Origin: Arcicella rigui
GTDB taxonomy: Bacteria; Bacteroidota; Bacteroidia; Cytophagales; Spirosomataceae
Length of the DNA: 64,000 nucleotides
Assembly (NCBI RefSeq): GCF_034929435.1
Contig: NZ_JAYFUM010000018.1
Coordinates: 82,005-146,004 of the forward strand
Direction of reading: 5' to 3'
In this document: piece after piece, positions 24,982-34,585 of the stretch
Position numbering within the stretch: position 1 is the first letter of the stretch
Layout: each line of letters starts with the position of its first letter
Notes under the pieces: model-generated
What the model saw: only the letters and a program-made list of their open reading frames with translations
The model's database searches: none
What the model was told of the DNA's origin: nothing
Translations under genes and position numbers: made by a program

Positions 24982-26085
24982 ATGTCGATGAATTATCAAA
25001 ACTTTGAAATAGAGGATTTTGTAGCAGATGATTATTTCAAAAATTGGGTATTGAATCCCAACGCAGAAAGTGATGCTTTTTGGCATCGGTATCTGGAAGA
25101 ATATCCTGAAAAAAACTCAGTCATTGAAGATGCCCGTTTGCTCGTCATTGGTCTAAGAGAAGCCGAAGCACAATATTTTCCGCTTGAAAAAACAGCTAAA
25201 ATCTGGGATAATATTCAACATAGAGTACAAGATAGCGAAGAACGACAAAGAGAAAATCATCTATTCAAATTTAGAATTCCGTATTTCCGTATAGCGGCAG
25301 CGTTAGTAATTTGCTTGGGTATTTCGTTTTGGTGGAAAACCCAAAACAAGCATCCAATGGCTTATTTGTCCAGCTATTCACAAACAGACGGAGATTATAT
25401 TGAAGAAGTAAACCTGAGCAATACCACTAAAAAAATCTATTTGAGCGACGGCAGTGTGGTGAGCTTAGAAAAAAACTCAACATTGAGATTTAAACAAGCT
25501 TTTGAAGCCCACAAAAGAGTAGTGTATTTAACAGGAGAAGCCTTTTTTGAAGTATCAAAAAATCCTAAAAGACCCTTTTTGGTATATGCCAACGAACTCA
25601 TTACCAAAGTATTAGGAACAAGTTTCAGAATAAAAGCCTATGCCAATGCGAAAGAGGTGACGGTTTCGGTAAAAACGGGTAAAGTATCAGTTTTTGCCAA
25701 TAAATCAACAACCGAAAGAGACGAAAAACTGGAAGATGAATTGAAAGGCGTAGTACTAAAACCCAATCAGCAAGTAGTTTATGAACGAAAAAGTGACCGT
25801 TTGAATAAAATGCTTGTGGAAAAACCAGCCATTTTGGTTGAGCCTTCTAGCTTTCAAAACTTTGAATTTGACAACACGCCCATAAGTATTGTATTTGCTA
25901 CTTTACAAAAAGCTTATGGAATTGAGATTGTCTATGATGAAGACTTGATGAAAAAATGTTATCTGACAGCTCCGCTTGGCGATGAACCTCTGTTCGATAA
26001 AATGAAACTAATTTGTAAAACGATTGGAGCGAGCTATGAAATTATTGATGGGCAAGTAGTCGTTTATAGTAAAGGATGTGAATAA
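24982..26085 (+). CDS. FecR-family anti-sigma regulator
   Basis: A 367-residue inner-membrane protein. The N-terminal ~95 residues are cytoplasmic, followed by one membrane segment (IAAALVICLGISFWW, about 108-123). The periplasmic FecR domain contains KIYLSDGSVVSLEKNSTLRF, EAFFEVSKNPKRPFLVYA and KVLGTSFRIKAY, and the C-terminal DUF4974 domain contains FDNTPISIVFATLQKAYGI. It senses the SusC N-terminal signalling domain and controls the sigma factor encoded 70 bases upstream. Two cysteines in the final 40 residues match those of the paralogue at 48166. Confidence 0.92.
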   Translation: MSMNYQNFEIEDFVADDYFKNWVLNPNAESDAFWHRYLEEYPEKNSVIEDARLLVIGLREAEAQYFPLEKTAKIWDNIQHRVQDSEERQRENHLFKFRIPYFRIAAALVICLGISFWWKTQNKHPMAYLSSYSQTDGDYIEEVNLSNTTKKIYLSDGSVVSLEKNSTLRFKQAFEAHKRVVYLTGEAFFEVSKNPKRPFLVYANELITKVLGTSFRIKAYANAKEVTVSVKTGKVSVFANKSTTERDEKLEDELKGVVLKPNQQVVYERKSDRLNKMLVEKPAILVEPSSFQNFEFDNTPISIVFATLQKAYGIEIVYDEDLMKKCYLTAPLGDEPLFDKMKLICKTIGASYEIIDGQVVVYSKGCE

Positions 26086-26160
26086 GTAAAAATAACAATA
26101 AACCCAATTAAACTATTTCTATGAGTTAATCATTACACAATCTAATTTTTATTGGAAAAA

Positions 26161-26230
26161 AGCCGGGTGATGGTACCAGCATCAACCGACTTTCATTTGT
26201 CCCTCTTCTTCGCACGCTAATGAGAAAGAG
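26161..26230 (+). promoter_or_regulatory. Hairpin leader between fecR and susC, locus 1
   Basis: An imperfect 12-bp hairpin (26161-26172 with 26180-26191; core GGTGATG and CATCAACC) is followed by a pyrimidine tract TCCCTCTTCTTCGC and a purine tract GAGAAAGAGGAAGGG that can pair in part (CTCTT 26203-26207 with AAGAG 26226-26230). The same order occurs before the second susC at 49318-49405. May be a transcript attenuator or stability element; 195 bases separate the two genes. Confidence 0.5.
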
Positions 26231-26280
26231 GAAGGGAAGCATTTTGCATTTTTTATCAATTACAAAACCGTTTCAAAAGT

Positions 26281-29200
26281 ATGGAAAAACATCGAAAAAT
26301 TACCCAGATTTTTCTGAAAATCATGAAATTATCTTTTCAACAGTTTCTTGTAGTAATCCTCTTTACGAGTATGAGTTTCGCTCATACCAGTGCACAGGCT
26401 ATCTTAGAAAAGAAAATCTCTTTACATGCCGATAAAAGAGATATGAAAAGCGTGCTGAAAAGCATCGAGAGTTCGGCAGGAATTAGGTTTACTTATATCC
26501 AAAACCTTATTCCCTCAGATAAAGTAATTTCTGTCAATTTCAATAATGAGAAATTGGCAGTGATTCTTGATAATTTATTCAAACCGAATAAAATCAATTA
26601 TGAAGTATCTGAAAAATACATCATCCTGAGTCGGCAAAGTAACGAAGCCAAGTTTCTGCCCATCAAAGAATACATGGATAATTCAGAACAAGCCTTTGCT
26701 ATTGCGATTACTGGAAAAGTAACAGATGAAAAAGGCGAGGCATTGCCGGGCGTTTCTGTAAAAGTAAAAGACACGTCTAAAGGAACAACTACCGACAACA
26801 AAGGAGAATACAAAATCAATGTAACAGACGGACAAGCTGTACTTGTCTTTTCTTTTATAGGTTTTCGTAGTCAAGAAATATTGGTTGGCAATCGTACTGT
26901 TATTAATGTTACTCTTGCTGAGGAAGATAAAACCTTATCAGAAGTAGTAGTTGTAGGTTATGGAACACAAGACCGTAAAGATGTAACAGGAGCAGTAGCT
27001 ACAATTAAAACACAGAATATCAAAGATTTACCCGTTACCAGTGTTGACCAAAAATTAGCAGGACAAGTAGCAGGTGTACAAGTAAACCAAGTATCAGGCA
27101 CACCGGGAAGTGGCCCCGTTATCAGAATCAGGGGTTCTGGTTCTATCGGTGCAGGAGACGACCCTTTGTATGTAATTGATGGATTTCCGATGACTAACTA
27201 CTACAGTAAAACGTCTAACCCATTAAGTACAATTTCACCTGATGACATTGAGTCAATCAGTATTTTGAAAGATGCCGCTTCTACTGCCATTTATGGTTCA
27301 AGAGGTTCAAATGGTGTAGTTTTGATTACGACTAAGCACGCCAAAAATGGTGCTACCAATATTGAATTTAGTGCTTATACAGGTTTGCAAACAATCCCCG
27401 ACCGCAACCGAGTGCAAGTAATGACTGCCGCAGAATTTGCCCAAAACAGGATTGATGCGGCACAAGGTTTGGCTGCCATCAAAGGACAAACTTTTAATAT
27501 CAATTCAGTTGCTGAGGCTTATCGTAACCCAAGTAGTATTGGAGCTGGCACAAACTGGTTTAATGAAATCAGTAGAGATGCTCCGATGCAAAACTATAAT
27601 TTAACCATTACCAAAGGCACAGAAAACTTGCGTTCGATGGTTTCGATGGGTTACTTCAATCAACAAGGGGTTTTATTGAATACAGATTTCCAACGCTTTT
27701 CTATTCGTGGAAATATTGACGCTAATATTTCTAAGAAAATCACGGTTGGATTAAATATTTCTCCTTCGTTTACTATCAGACATTTAGCAGAAACCGAAGG
27801 ACACTTCAACTCGGCTATCATTACGCAGTCGTATCTAAACAGTCCATTCCCAACTGTTTACCAAGCTGATGGTACTTATACGCCCAATATTACTTCGGCA
27901 GGATTTTTCAACAATGCCAATCCTGTGAATATGTTGGTAAATACAACCAATTATGGAAACAACATCCGTACTTTGGCAAATACGTATTTGGGTATAGAAA
28001 TTCTACCGAATCTTAAATTCTTGACTACTTTCAATACCGATTTATTGATTGATACACAAGATAAATTTACGCCCTCAACCGTCGGCGGATTCCGTAACCC
28101 TCCTCCTACTTTGGCTACGGGAAGTAATTATTCTGCTCGTACTTTCAACTGGTTATCCGAAAACACACTTACTTATAGCCAAAGTATCAAAGACCATAGA
28201 TTTACGGCTTTGGTGGGCTATTCTGCTCAGAAAGAAATCTTTAAATCGACAACAGTCAACGGAAACGGTTATGCAGATGATGTAATTCAGACCATCAACT
28301 CTGCCATTGCCACTGGCGTAAGTGCTTCTGCTGGCGGTGGAAAAGCGGCTTTGCTTTCATATTTAGCAAGAGTTACTTATGCTTATAAAGACAAGTATTT
28401 GTTCAATGCGACTGTGCGAAGAGATGGTTCTTCAAAATTTGGGTTAGATAATCGTTGGGGAACTTTCCCTTCGGCATCTGTGGGTTGGAGAGTTTCAGAA
28501 GAAAGTTTCTTTCCAAAATCAAACATTGTTGATGACCTAAAACTAAGAGTAAGCTACGGTTTGGCAGGAAACAACAACATCGGGAACTTCACAGCTCAGA
28601 AATTATTAGGCTTGGATAACTACGTTTTTGGTGGAAAAATCGTAACAGGTCAAGCAATTACTTCACTCGGAAATACCAATTTGGGTTGGGAACAATCTAA
28701 GCAAACAGACATTGGTTTAGATGCTTCTTTATTGAAAGGAAAGCTTAATCTTATCGTAGAACTTTATGAAAGATTTACCGAAAGTATGCTACAAAGTATT
28801 GATATTCCTTCGTCTTCTGGCTTTAGTTCTACCATTACTAACTTAGGAAATGTGCGAAATAGAGGTTTAGAGATTTCATTAAGTAGCAGAAATATCAATA
28901 AAAGTAAATTCCACTGGGATACTGATTTCAACATTTCCTTCAATAGAAACAAAGTAATCAGTTTGGGTAACCGCACCAAAATTCAATCGGGCGATAATGG
29001 TAGCGTTACTTTACTCGACCAACCAATGGGCTTATTTTATGGCTATAAAATGGCTGGTGGATTTTTCAATACAGTGGAAGATTTGGCAAAGTACCCACGT
29101 GCTTCTGTACAAACGATTGGCAGTATTCGCTTTGAAGACATTAACGGCGATGGGAAAATCGATGCAAACGACCAAACCGTTATCGGTAGTCCATACCCAG

Positions 29201-29697
29201 ACTTTATTTGGGGCATGACCAACCGTGTAACCATTGGAGATTTAGACATTTCTGTATTAGTCAATGGTTCACAAGGCGGACAAATCTTAGACTTTTACAA
29301 AAGATTTCTTTACAACCAAGATGGTGTCTTCAACTTACACAAAGACGTACTGAATGCTTATAAAGACATCAATAACCAAGGAAGCGGACGCATACAAAGT
29401 GCAGGTTCGGCTTTAGCTGGCGATTCTTTCTCAAGAAATACAAGCGATGCTTGGGTAATGGATGGCTCTTATATGGTAGTGAGAAATATTACAGTTGGTT
29501 ATAATTTCAAACCTAAGAAATACTTCAAAGGCTTGAGAGCCTATGTATCAGGACAAAACCTTTTCACGGTTTCACCTTACACAGGTTCGTTCCCAGAAGT
29601 AGGATTCAATGGCAGTAATTCATTAGCTCCGGGCGTAAATTATGGTAGCTATCCTGTTGCCGCTACTTATACATTAGGTATTAATTGTAAATTTTAA
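26281..29697 (+). CDS. SusC/RagA-family TonB-dependent outer-membrane transporter with STN domain
   Basis: A 1138-residue outer-membrane importer for an oligosaccharide or other nutrient, working with the SusD lipoprotein encoded next. In order: N-terminal leader and signal sequence ending AHTSAQA (about residue 41), STN signalling domain (about 47-115, SVLKSIESSAGIRFTYIQ), carboxypeptidase-like Ig domain (ITGKVTDEKGEALPGVSVKV), the SusC motif VVVVGYGTQDRKDVTGAV, plug domain with VRIRGSGSIG-like sequence and LKDAASTAIYGSRGSNGVVLITTK, and a barrel ending NCKF. The STN domain indicates signalling through the upstream FecR. The ligand cannot be read from sequence; the GH106-like enzyme downstream suggests a rhamnose-containing glycan. 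Confidence 0.93.
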   Translation: MEKHRKITQIFLKIMKLSFQQFLVVILFTSMSFAHTSAQAILEKKISLHADKRDMKSVLKSIESSAGIRFTYIQNLIPSDKVISVNFNNEKLAVILDNLFKPNKINYEVSEKYIILSRQSNEAKFLPIKEYMDNSEQAFAIAITGKVTDEKGEALPGVSVKVKDTSKGTTTDNKGEYKINVTDGQAVLVFSFIGFRSQEILVGNRTVINVTLAEEDKTLSEVVVVGYGTQDRKDVTGAVATIKTQNIKDLPVTSVDQKLAGQVAGVQVNQVSGTPGSGPVIRIRGSGSIGAGDDPLYVIDGFPMTNYYSKTSNPLSTISPDDIESISILKDAASTAIYGSRGSNGVVLITTKHAKNGATNIEFSAYTGLQTIPDRNRVQVMTAAEFAQNRIDAAQGLAAIKGQTFNINSVAEAYRNPSSIGAGTNWFNEISRDAPMQNYNLTITKGTENLRSMVSMGYFNQQGVLLNTDFQRFSIRGNIDANISKKITVGLNISPSFTIRHLAETEGHFNSAIITQSYLNSPFPTVYQADGTYTPNITSAGFFNNANPVNMLVNTTNYGNNIRTLANTYLGIEILPNLKFLTTFNTDLLIDTQDKFTPSTVGGFRNPPPTLATGSNYSARTFNWLSENTLTYSQSIKDHRFTALVGYSAQKEIFKSTTVNGNGYADDVIQTINSAIATGVSASAGGGKAALLSYLARVTYAYKDKYLFNATVRRDGSSKFGLDNRWGTFPSASVGWRVSEESFFPKSNIVDDLKLRVSYGLAGNNNIGNFTAQKLLGLDNYVFGGKIVTGQAITSLGNTNLGWEQSKQTDIGLDASLLKGKLNLIVELYERFTESMLQSIDIPSSSGFSSTITNLGNVRNRGLEISLSSRNINKSKFHWDTDFNISFNRNKVISLGNRTKIQSGDNGSVTLLDQPMGLFYGYKMAGGFFNTVEDLAKYPRASVQTIGSIRFEDINGDGKIDANDQTVIGSPYPDFIWGMTNRVTIGDLDISVLVNGSQGGQILDFYKRFLYNQDGVFNLHKDVLNAYKDINNQGSGRIQSAGSALAGDSFSRNTSDAWVMDGSYMVVRNITVGYNFKPKKYFKGLRAYVSGQNLFTVSPYTGSFPEVGFNGSNSLAPGVNYGSYPVAATYTLGINCKF

Positions 29698-29709
29698 TTA
29701 GGAATCAAC

Positions 29710-31164
29710 ATGAAAAAAATATTCATCTTAATACTTTCTTTTGCTTTAGTTGCTTGTAAGGATTCCTTTCTTGAGCTAACGCCAGATACAAATGGTTCGG
29801 TTGATAATTTTTATCAAACCAAAGACCAATTTATACAAGCCGTAAATGCAGCGTATTCGCCACTTCAAGGAATTTATACAGGTACTTTATGGCTTTTTGC
29901 AGAAATGCGTTCGGATAATACTTCGTATCAACAAAACACTTCTGACCGTTCAGGAACGATTCGTGAAGAATTGGATGAATTCAGAGAAAATGACCAAAAT
30001 GCCAATTTCCAGTCATTTTTTAGTGCGAGTTACTTAGGTATTAGTCGTTGTAATCTTTTATTGACAAAACTGTCTTCTGCTACTTTCGACCAAGCTACTC
30101 GTGATAGATTAGAAGGAGAAGCACGTTTTCTAAGAGCATTTTATTACTTCAATTTAGTAAGAGTATTCGGTGATGTTCCTTTAATTTTGAAAGAAGTAAA
30201 TTCGCCCGAAGATGCTTTTGCCACCGCTCCAAGAATTGCCGAAGCAGAAGTGTATAAAGCAATTATCGAGGATTTTAAAGTAGCAAGTAGCAAATTACCA
30301 GCGTCGTTTACAGGAGTAGATTTGGGTAGAGCTACTTCGGGTGCAGCTAAAACTTTGTTAGCAAAGGTATATCTTACTCAGAAAAATTATACTGCCGCCA
30401 ACGATTTACTAAAAACCATAGAAACCGAAGGAAGCTACCAATTAAATGCGAATTATGCCGATAATTTTAAGAAGAAAAATACGGCTGAATCTATCTTTGA
30501 GATTCAATATGTAGAAGGTGCAGGCGGAAAAAGTAGTAATTTTTCTTATTCTTTCGCTCCTTATAATTCGGGAACAATCGTTACGGGTTTTGCATTGGCT
30601 TCTGGTGCAGCGGCTGGCTGGAATATTCCTACTCAAGATTTAATTGATACTTATGAAGCAGGCGACAAACGTTTTGCTACTTCTATCAATACCGCATTTG
30701 TTGACCCTACTACTCAGAAGGTTGTGCCATATATTCAAAAATACGCTAATCCTCCTTATTTAGAGCGTTATAATACAGGCGATAATTTTATTGTAACTCG
30801 TCTGGCGGATGTTTTATTAATGCAAGCCGAAGCTTTGAATGAAATTAGTTTTCCCAATCAAACAGCTTTTGATTTATTAAATAGAATTCGTTCAAGAGCA
30901 GGATTGAGTGCCAAAACACAGGCAGACATTCCGACACAAGCAGCGATGCGAGCAGCTATAAAACAAGAAAGAAGAGTAGAATTGGCATTTGAAAATCACC
31001 GTTGGTTCGACTTAGTGCGTACAGGCGACGCCGTAGCGGTAATGACAGCACATGCCATCAAAGAAAAGTCTTTGAAGTCGTACATTTTACCAAGTGCCTA
31101 TGCAAGTATTGCTTTGAAATTCCCGTATCCATATCGTGAAACACAAATCACGACAACGAAATAG
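29710..31164 (+). CDS. SusD/RagB-family nutrient-binding lipoprotein
   Basis: A 484-residue surface lipoprotein that forms the lid on its SusC partner. The signal peptide ends in a lipobox with Cys16 (ALVACKDSFLEL). SusD features include EARFLRAFYYFNLVRVFGDVP (TPR region) and the C-terminal IKQERRVELAFENHRWFDLVRTGDA, which is diagnostic of the family. It starts 12 bases after susC, so the two are co-transcribed. A 21-bp repeat array begins 34 bases after its stop. Confidence 0.93.
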   Translation: MKKIFILILSFALVACKDSFLELTPDTNGSVDNFYQTKDQFIQAVNAAYSPLQGIYTGTLWLFAEMRSDNTSYQQNTSDRSGTIREELDEFRENDQNANFQSFFSASYLGISRCNLLLTKLSSATFDQATRDRLEGEARFLRAFYYFNLVRVFGDVPLILKEVNSPEDAFATAPRIAEAEVYKAIIEDFKVASSKLPASFTGVDLGRATSGAAKTLLAKVYLTQKNYTAANDLLKTIETEGSYQLNANYADNFKKKNTAESIFEIQYVEGAGGKSSNFSYSFAPYNSGTIVTGFALASGAAAGWNIPTQDLIDTYEAGDKRFATSINTAFVDPTTQKVVPYIQKYANPPYLERYNTGDNFIVTRLADVLLMQAEALNEISFPNQTAFDLLNRIRSRAGLSAKTQADIPTQAAMRAAIKQERRVELAFENHRWFDLVRTGDAVAVMTAHAIKEKSLKSYILPSAYASIALKFPYPYRETQITTTK

Positions 31165-31198
31165 GTAATTTTTGTACTGCAAGTACTTATATTAATAA

Positions 31199-31492
31199 TG
31201 CGGTTGCTTAATGTATAAAATACAGTACTCATATTTGCCGTGCGATTGCTTAATGTATAAAATACAGCACTAATATTTGCCGTGCGATTACTCATATTCA
31301 CTGTGCGATTGCTTAATGTATAAAATACAGTACCAATATTTGCCGTGCGATTACTCATATTTACTGTGCGATTGCTTATTGTATAAAATACAGTGCTAAT
31401 ATTTGCCGTGCGATTACTCATATTCACTGTGCGATTGCTCATATTTACTGTGCGATTGCTTATTGTATAAAATACAGTACTCATATTTAAAA
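31199..31492. repeat. Array of fourteen 21-bp repeats
   Basis: Fourteen contiguous units of exactly 21 bp, of three types: A (tgcgatt[a/g]ctcatatt then yactg), B (tgcgattgctta[a/t]tgtataaa) and C (atacag then ycmatatttgccg). The order is B-C-B-C-A-B-C-A-B-C-A-A-B-C. Within a type, units differ at one to three positions; the last C unit is degenerate at its end. On the minus strand the array and the susD tail (31098-31484) form one open frame of 128 codons whose product would repeat heptapeptides such as SNRT[V/A]N[M/I] and STVFYT[I/L]. No start signal or signal peptide supports expression, so I annotate DNA repeats rather than a gene. It lies between susD and the transcript terminator. Confidence 0.92.
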
Positions 31493-31529
31493 ATGTAAGT
31501 GGCTATTTTTACAATGTTAGTATAATTTT

Positions 31530-31566
31530 AGATTAGACAACTTTCAAAAAGTTGTCTAATCTTTTA
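31530..31566 (+). terminator. Intrinsic terminator of the first susCD operon
   Basis: A perfect 13-bp stem AGATTAGACAACT / AGTTGTCTAATCT (31530-31542, 31550-31562) followed by TTTT, after the 21-bp array. Confidence 0.85.
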
Positions 31567-31605
31567 TAATAATCACTATTATCCCTCCTCTAAAAGACAT
31601 TTTCC

Positions 31606-34479
31606 ATGAATAACATCAGCAAAAAAACTCCTTTACTCTTTTTATTATTGGCTTGTTTGCTAACCAATTACCCAAACATCGCTCAACAAAAATCAACGAT
31701 TATTCAAGACAATATTTTCCAGAAACCTACACAGCAATATGGGATTCGTTGCTGGTGGTGGTGGCTGAATGGCAATGTTACAAAGGAAGCAATTACTCGT
31801 GATTTAGAGGAAATGAAAGCCAAAGGTTTTAGTGGAGCTTGTATTTTTGATGCAGGAGGCTATAATCAAAGAGGAAACGGTGATGTACCAGAAGGCCCGA
31901 TGTTTGGCTCGAAAGCTTGGCGAGAACTTTATTTGCACGCCATCAAAGAAGCCAATCGTTTAGGATTAGTGATGTCGCTGAGTATTCAAAGTGGTTGGAA
32001 TTTGGGTGGGCCAGATATTACTCCAGCCGAAGCAGCCAAACAAGTAGTTTCAGCTGAAACAAAAGTGCAAGGCGGTAAAATGCTTGATATTACTTTGCCT
32101 TTGCCCAAAATCAAAGATGATTTTTACAGAGAAATTGTAGTCTTGGCAATTCCAGATAAAGGCATTAAAGACCGTAAACCTATCAAAGATTTTGAAAATA
32201 AAGCCGCTACTCGTGAAGTAGGCTGGTCTGTACCCGAAACCAGACCTTTGTTAGTGGATATTCCTGCCACTGCTGGCGAAGAAGATGCACAGAAAAAAGA
32301 AGTCATCAATGTATCGCAATGGGTAAAAAATGGCAAACTTCACTGGCAAGCCCCCAAAGGCAATTGGCTTATTTTACGCATGGGCTACACCGTAACGGGT
32401 GCGGAGGTTTCGACCTCAAGTGGCAAATGGCAAGGTATGGTGATTGACTATACCAGTGAAAAACATTTTAACCGCTATTGGAATACCAACGTTGAGCCTT
32501 TGCTAAAAATGATTGGCCCAATGGCTGGCAAAACTTTACGCTATTTGCAAACCGATAGTTTTGAGGCTGGTGGCATGAACTGGTCGGATGGCTTTGAAAA
32601 TGAATTCAAAAAAAGAAGAGGCTACGACCCTATCCCCTACTTGCCCGTATTGGCTGGAAAAATCATCGAAGACCGAACAGCAAGTAATAATTTCTTGAAC
32701 GATTTAAGAAAGACTTTGAGCGATTGTATTTCCGATAATCATTATAAAGTATTCGCATCAAGAGCAAAAAAGTATGGTATGGGCATTCAGCCAGAGTCGG
32801 CTGGGCCACACGCTGGGCCTTTTGACGGACTGAAAAACTATGGACATTCTGAAATTATGATGAGCGAATTTTGGTCGCCTTCACCGCATCGCTCAAAAGA
32901 CATTGACCGCTTTTTTGTAAAGCAAGCAGCCAGTGCTGCAAAGATTTTTAATAAAAAATTGGTCGGGGCAGAATCTTTCACAACCATTGGCCCACACTGG
33001 AACGACGTAATTTGGGCAGATATGAAACCCAGTGCCGACCATGAATTTTGTGCTGGACTAAACTTGGTTTACCTACATACTTTTACTTGTTCGCCCAAAG
33101 AAATGGGCTTACCAGGACAAGAGTATTTTGCTGGTACGCACTTTAATCCGAATGTTACTTGGTGGAATTATTCTACGGCATTTATTCAATACCTCAGTCG
33201 TTGCCAATACATGATGCAAGAAGGTAGAGCCGTAGCAGATGTATTGTATTATTATGGCGACCACGCTCCAAACTTGGCACGCTACAAAGCCGACGACCCC
33301 GCAGGTGCTTTGCCAGAATATGATTATGACGTGATTAATGAAGATAGATTATTGGCATTATCGGTAAAAAATGGTAAAATCTATTTACCACATGGCGACT
33401 CTTATCGAGTGTTGGTATTGCCCAACCATAAAATTTTATCTTTAGCCACTCTGAAAAAAGTACAACAATTACTCTTAGAAGGAGCAACAATAATCGGCAC
33501 AAAACCATTGAGTACCGCCAGTTTGGTGGCATCGCCAAATGCTGAATCAGAAAGACTGAGCATTACTAAGCAAATTTGGGGAAATGATGAAAGCACAACA
33601 GGCGAAAAACAATATGGAAAAGGCAAAATCATTTGGGGAAAAACAGCCAGAGAAGTATTGAAAAACAGTAATATTTTGCCCGATTGTGAATGGCTAAACA
33701 AAGAAAAAGCACAAAACTTTGACTTTATCCACAGAAAAGCGGGTGAAATGGATTTTTACTTTATCAGTAGTCAGAATAAAGAAAATGCCCAAGTAACAGC
33801 TAAATTTTCAATCGGTGACAGAGTACCAGAATTATGGGATGCCGTAACAGGCAATATTACACCTTTGAAAAATTATACTTTAGCCAATGGGCAAATTAGT
33901 ATTCCATTAGCATTTAATCCTTACGGTTCGGTCTTTGTTGTTTTCAGAAAAAAGCTGTCGCAAGCAACAAAAACAGAAAATACAGATTTTGTAAAATATC
34001 AAGAAAAGCAAAACTTAAATACTACTTGGCAAGTATATTTTGACCCAAAATGGGGCGGAACAAACTGGACAACTTTTGATAAATTGTATGACTGGACAGA
34101 ACGCCCAGAAGAAGGAATCAAGTATTATTCTGGCACAGCCATTTACAAAACGCAGTTTGATGTTTCAAATCTTCAAAACAATGAATTTTTAGATTTGGGC
34201 GAAGTAAAAGATGTAGGCATTGCCAAAGTAAAATTGAATGGCAAAGATTTAGGCATTTTATGGTGTCCGCCTTTTAGAGTTTCCGTAAAAGGTTTATTGA
34301 AAGAAAAAGGCAATGAATTGGAGATAGAAATAGTAAACACTTGGCGAAACCGACTCATCGGCGACCGTGAAAAACCTGCAAACGAACGTTTTACCAAAAC
34401 CAATATCACCATTAAACCCGATTGGAAACTACAACCTTCTGGGCTTTTGGGGCCTGTAAGGTTGTTGAAGGGGGAGTAA
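31606..34479 (+). CDS. Exported glycoside hydrolase, GH106-like (alpha-L-rhamnosidase family)
   Basis: A 957-residue enzyme with an N-terminal signal peptide (about 1-26). The catalytic TIM barrel begins with CWWWWLNGNVTKEAITRDLE and EMKAKGFSGACIFDAGG, and has LVMSLSIQSGWNLGGPDITP and the downstream glutamate-containing GIQPESAGPHAGP and GAESFTTIGPHWND. A C-terminal beta-sandwich (YSGTAIYKTQFDVSN, DVGIAKVKLNGKDLGILWCP, NTWRNRLIGD) closes the protein. This arrangement is that of GH106 enzymes and their relatives in polysaccharide utilisation loci. It probably trims the glycan imported by the preceding SusC/SusD; the exact linkage is unknown. Confidence 0.83.
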   Translation: MNNISKKTPLLFLLLACLLTNYPNIAQQKSTIIQDNIFQKPTQQYGIRCWWWWLNGNVTKEAITRDLEEMKAKGFSGACIFDAGGYNQRGNGDVPEGPMFGSKAWRELYLHAIKEANRLGLVMSLSIQSGWNLGGPDITPAEAAKQVVSAETKVQGGKMLDITLPLPKIKDDFYREIVVLAIPDKGIKDRKPIKDFENKAATREVGWSVPETRPLLVDIPATAGEEDAQKKEVINVSQWVKNGKLHWQAPKGNWLILRMGYTVTGAEVSTSSGKWQGMVIDYTSEKHFNRYWNTNVEPLLKMIGPMAGKTLRYLQTDSFEAGGMNWSDGFENEFKKRRGYDPIPYLPVLAGKIIEDRTASNNFLNDLRKTLSDCISDNHYKVFASRAKKYGMGIQPESAGPHAGPFDGLKNYGHSEIMMSEFWSPSPHRSKDIDRFFVKQAASAAKIFNKKLVGAESFTTIGPHWNDVIWADMKPSADHEFCAGLNLVYLHTFTCSPKEMGLPGQEYFAGTHFNPNVTWWNYSTAFIQYLSRCQYMMQEGRAVADVLYYYGDHAPNLARYKADDPAGALPEYDYDVINEDRLLALSVKNGKIYLPHGDSYRVLVLPNHKILSLATLKKVQQLLLEGATIIGTKPLSTASLVASPNAESERLSITKQIWGNDESTTGEKQYGKGKIIWGKTAREVLKNSNILPDCEWLNKEKAQNFDFIHRKAGEMDFYFISSQNKENAQVTAKFSIGDRVPELWDAVTGNITPLKNYTLANGQISIPLAFNPYGSVFVVFRKKLSQATKTENTDFVKYQEKQNLNTTWQVYFDPKWGGTNWTTFDKLYDWTERPEEGIKYYSGTAIYKTQFDVSNLQNNEFLDLGEVKDVGIAKVKLNGKDLGILWCPPFRVSVKGLLKEKGNELEIEIVNTWRNRLIGDREKPANERFTKTNITIKPDWKLQPSGLLGPVRLLKGE

Positions 34480-34516
34480 AATATAAAATAGAATCCCCAA
34501 AAATCTATGTATTGCA

Positions 34517-34545
34517 GTAGCGGCAACCCTTGCGGTTGCCGCTAC
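34517..34545. terminator. GC-rich palindrome between convergent genes
   Basis: Perfect 12-bp arms GTAGCGGCAACC and GGTTGCCGCTAC with a 5-base loop. It sits between the convergent glycosidase and MocR genes and may terminate both, although it lacks a T run; alternatively a REP-like element. Confidence 0.6.
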
Positions 34546-34585
34546 ACGAGTTTAATTATTTCATTTTTAATTGTTTACATTATAT

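Noticed and set aside
31098..31484. 128-codon minus-strand frame across the 21-bp array, as a repeat-peptide gene
   Set aside because: A 21-bp period keeps any open frame open automatically; there is no ribosome-binding or promoter signal, no signal peptide, and the frame ends inside susD on the opposite strand. Kept as a DNA repeat, with the coding option mentioned in the findings.
31199..31492. CRISPR array
   Set aside because: Units are contiguous 21-mers with no unique spacers, and no cas genes are present.
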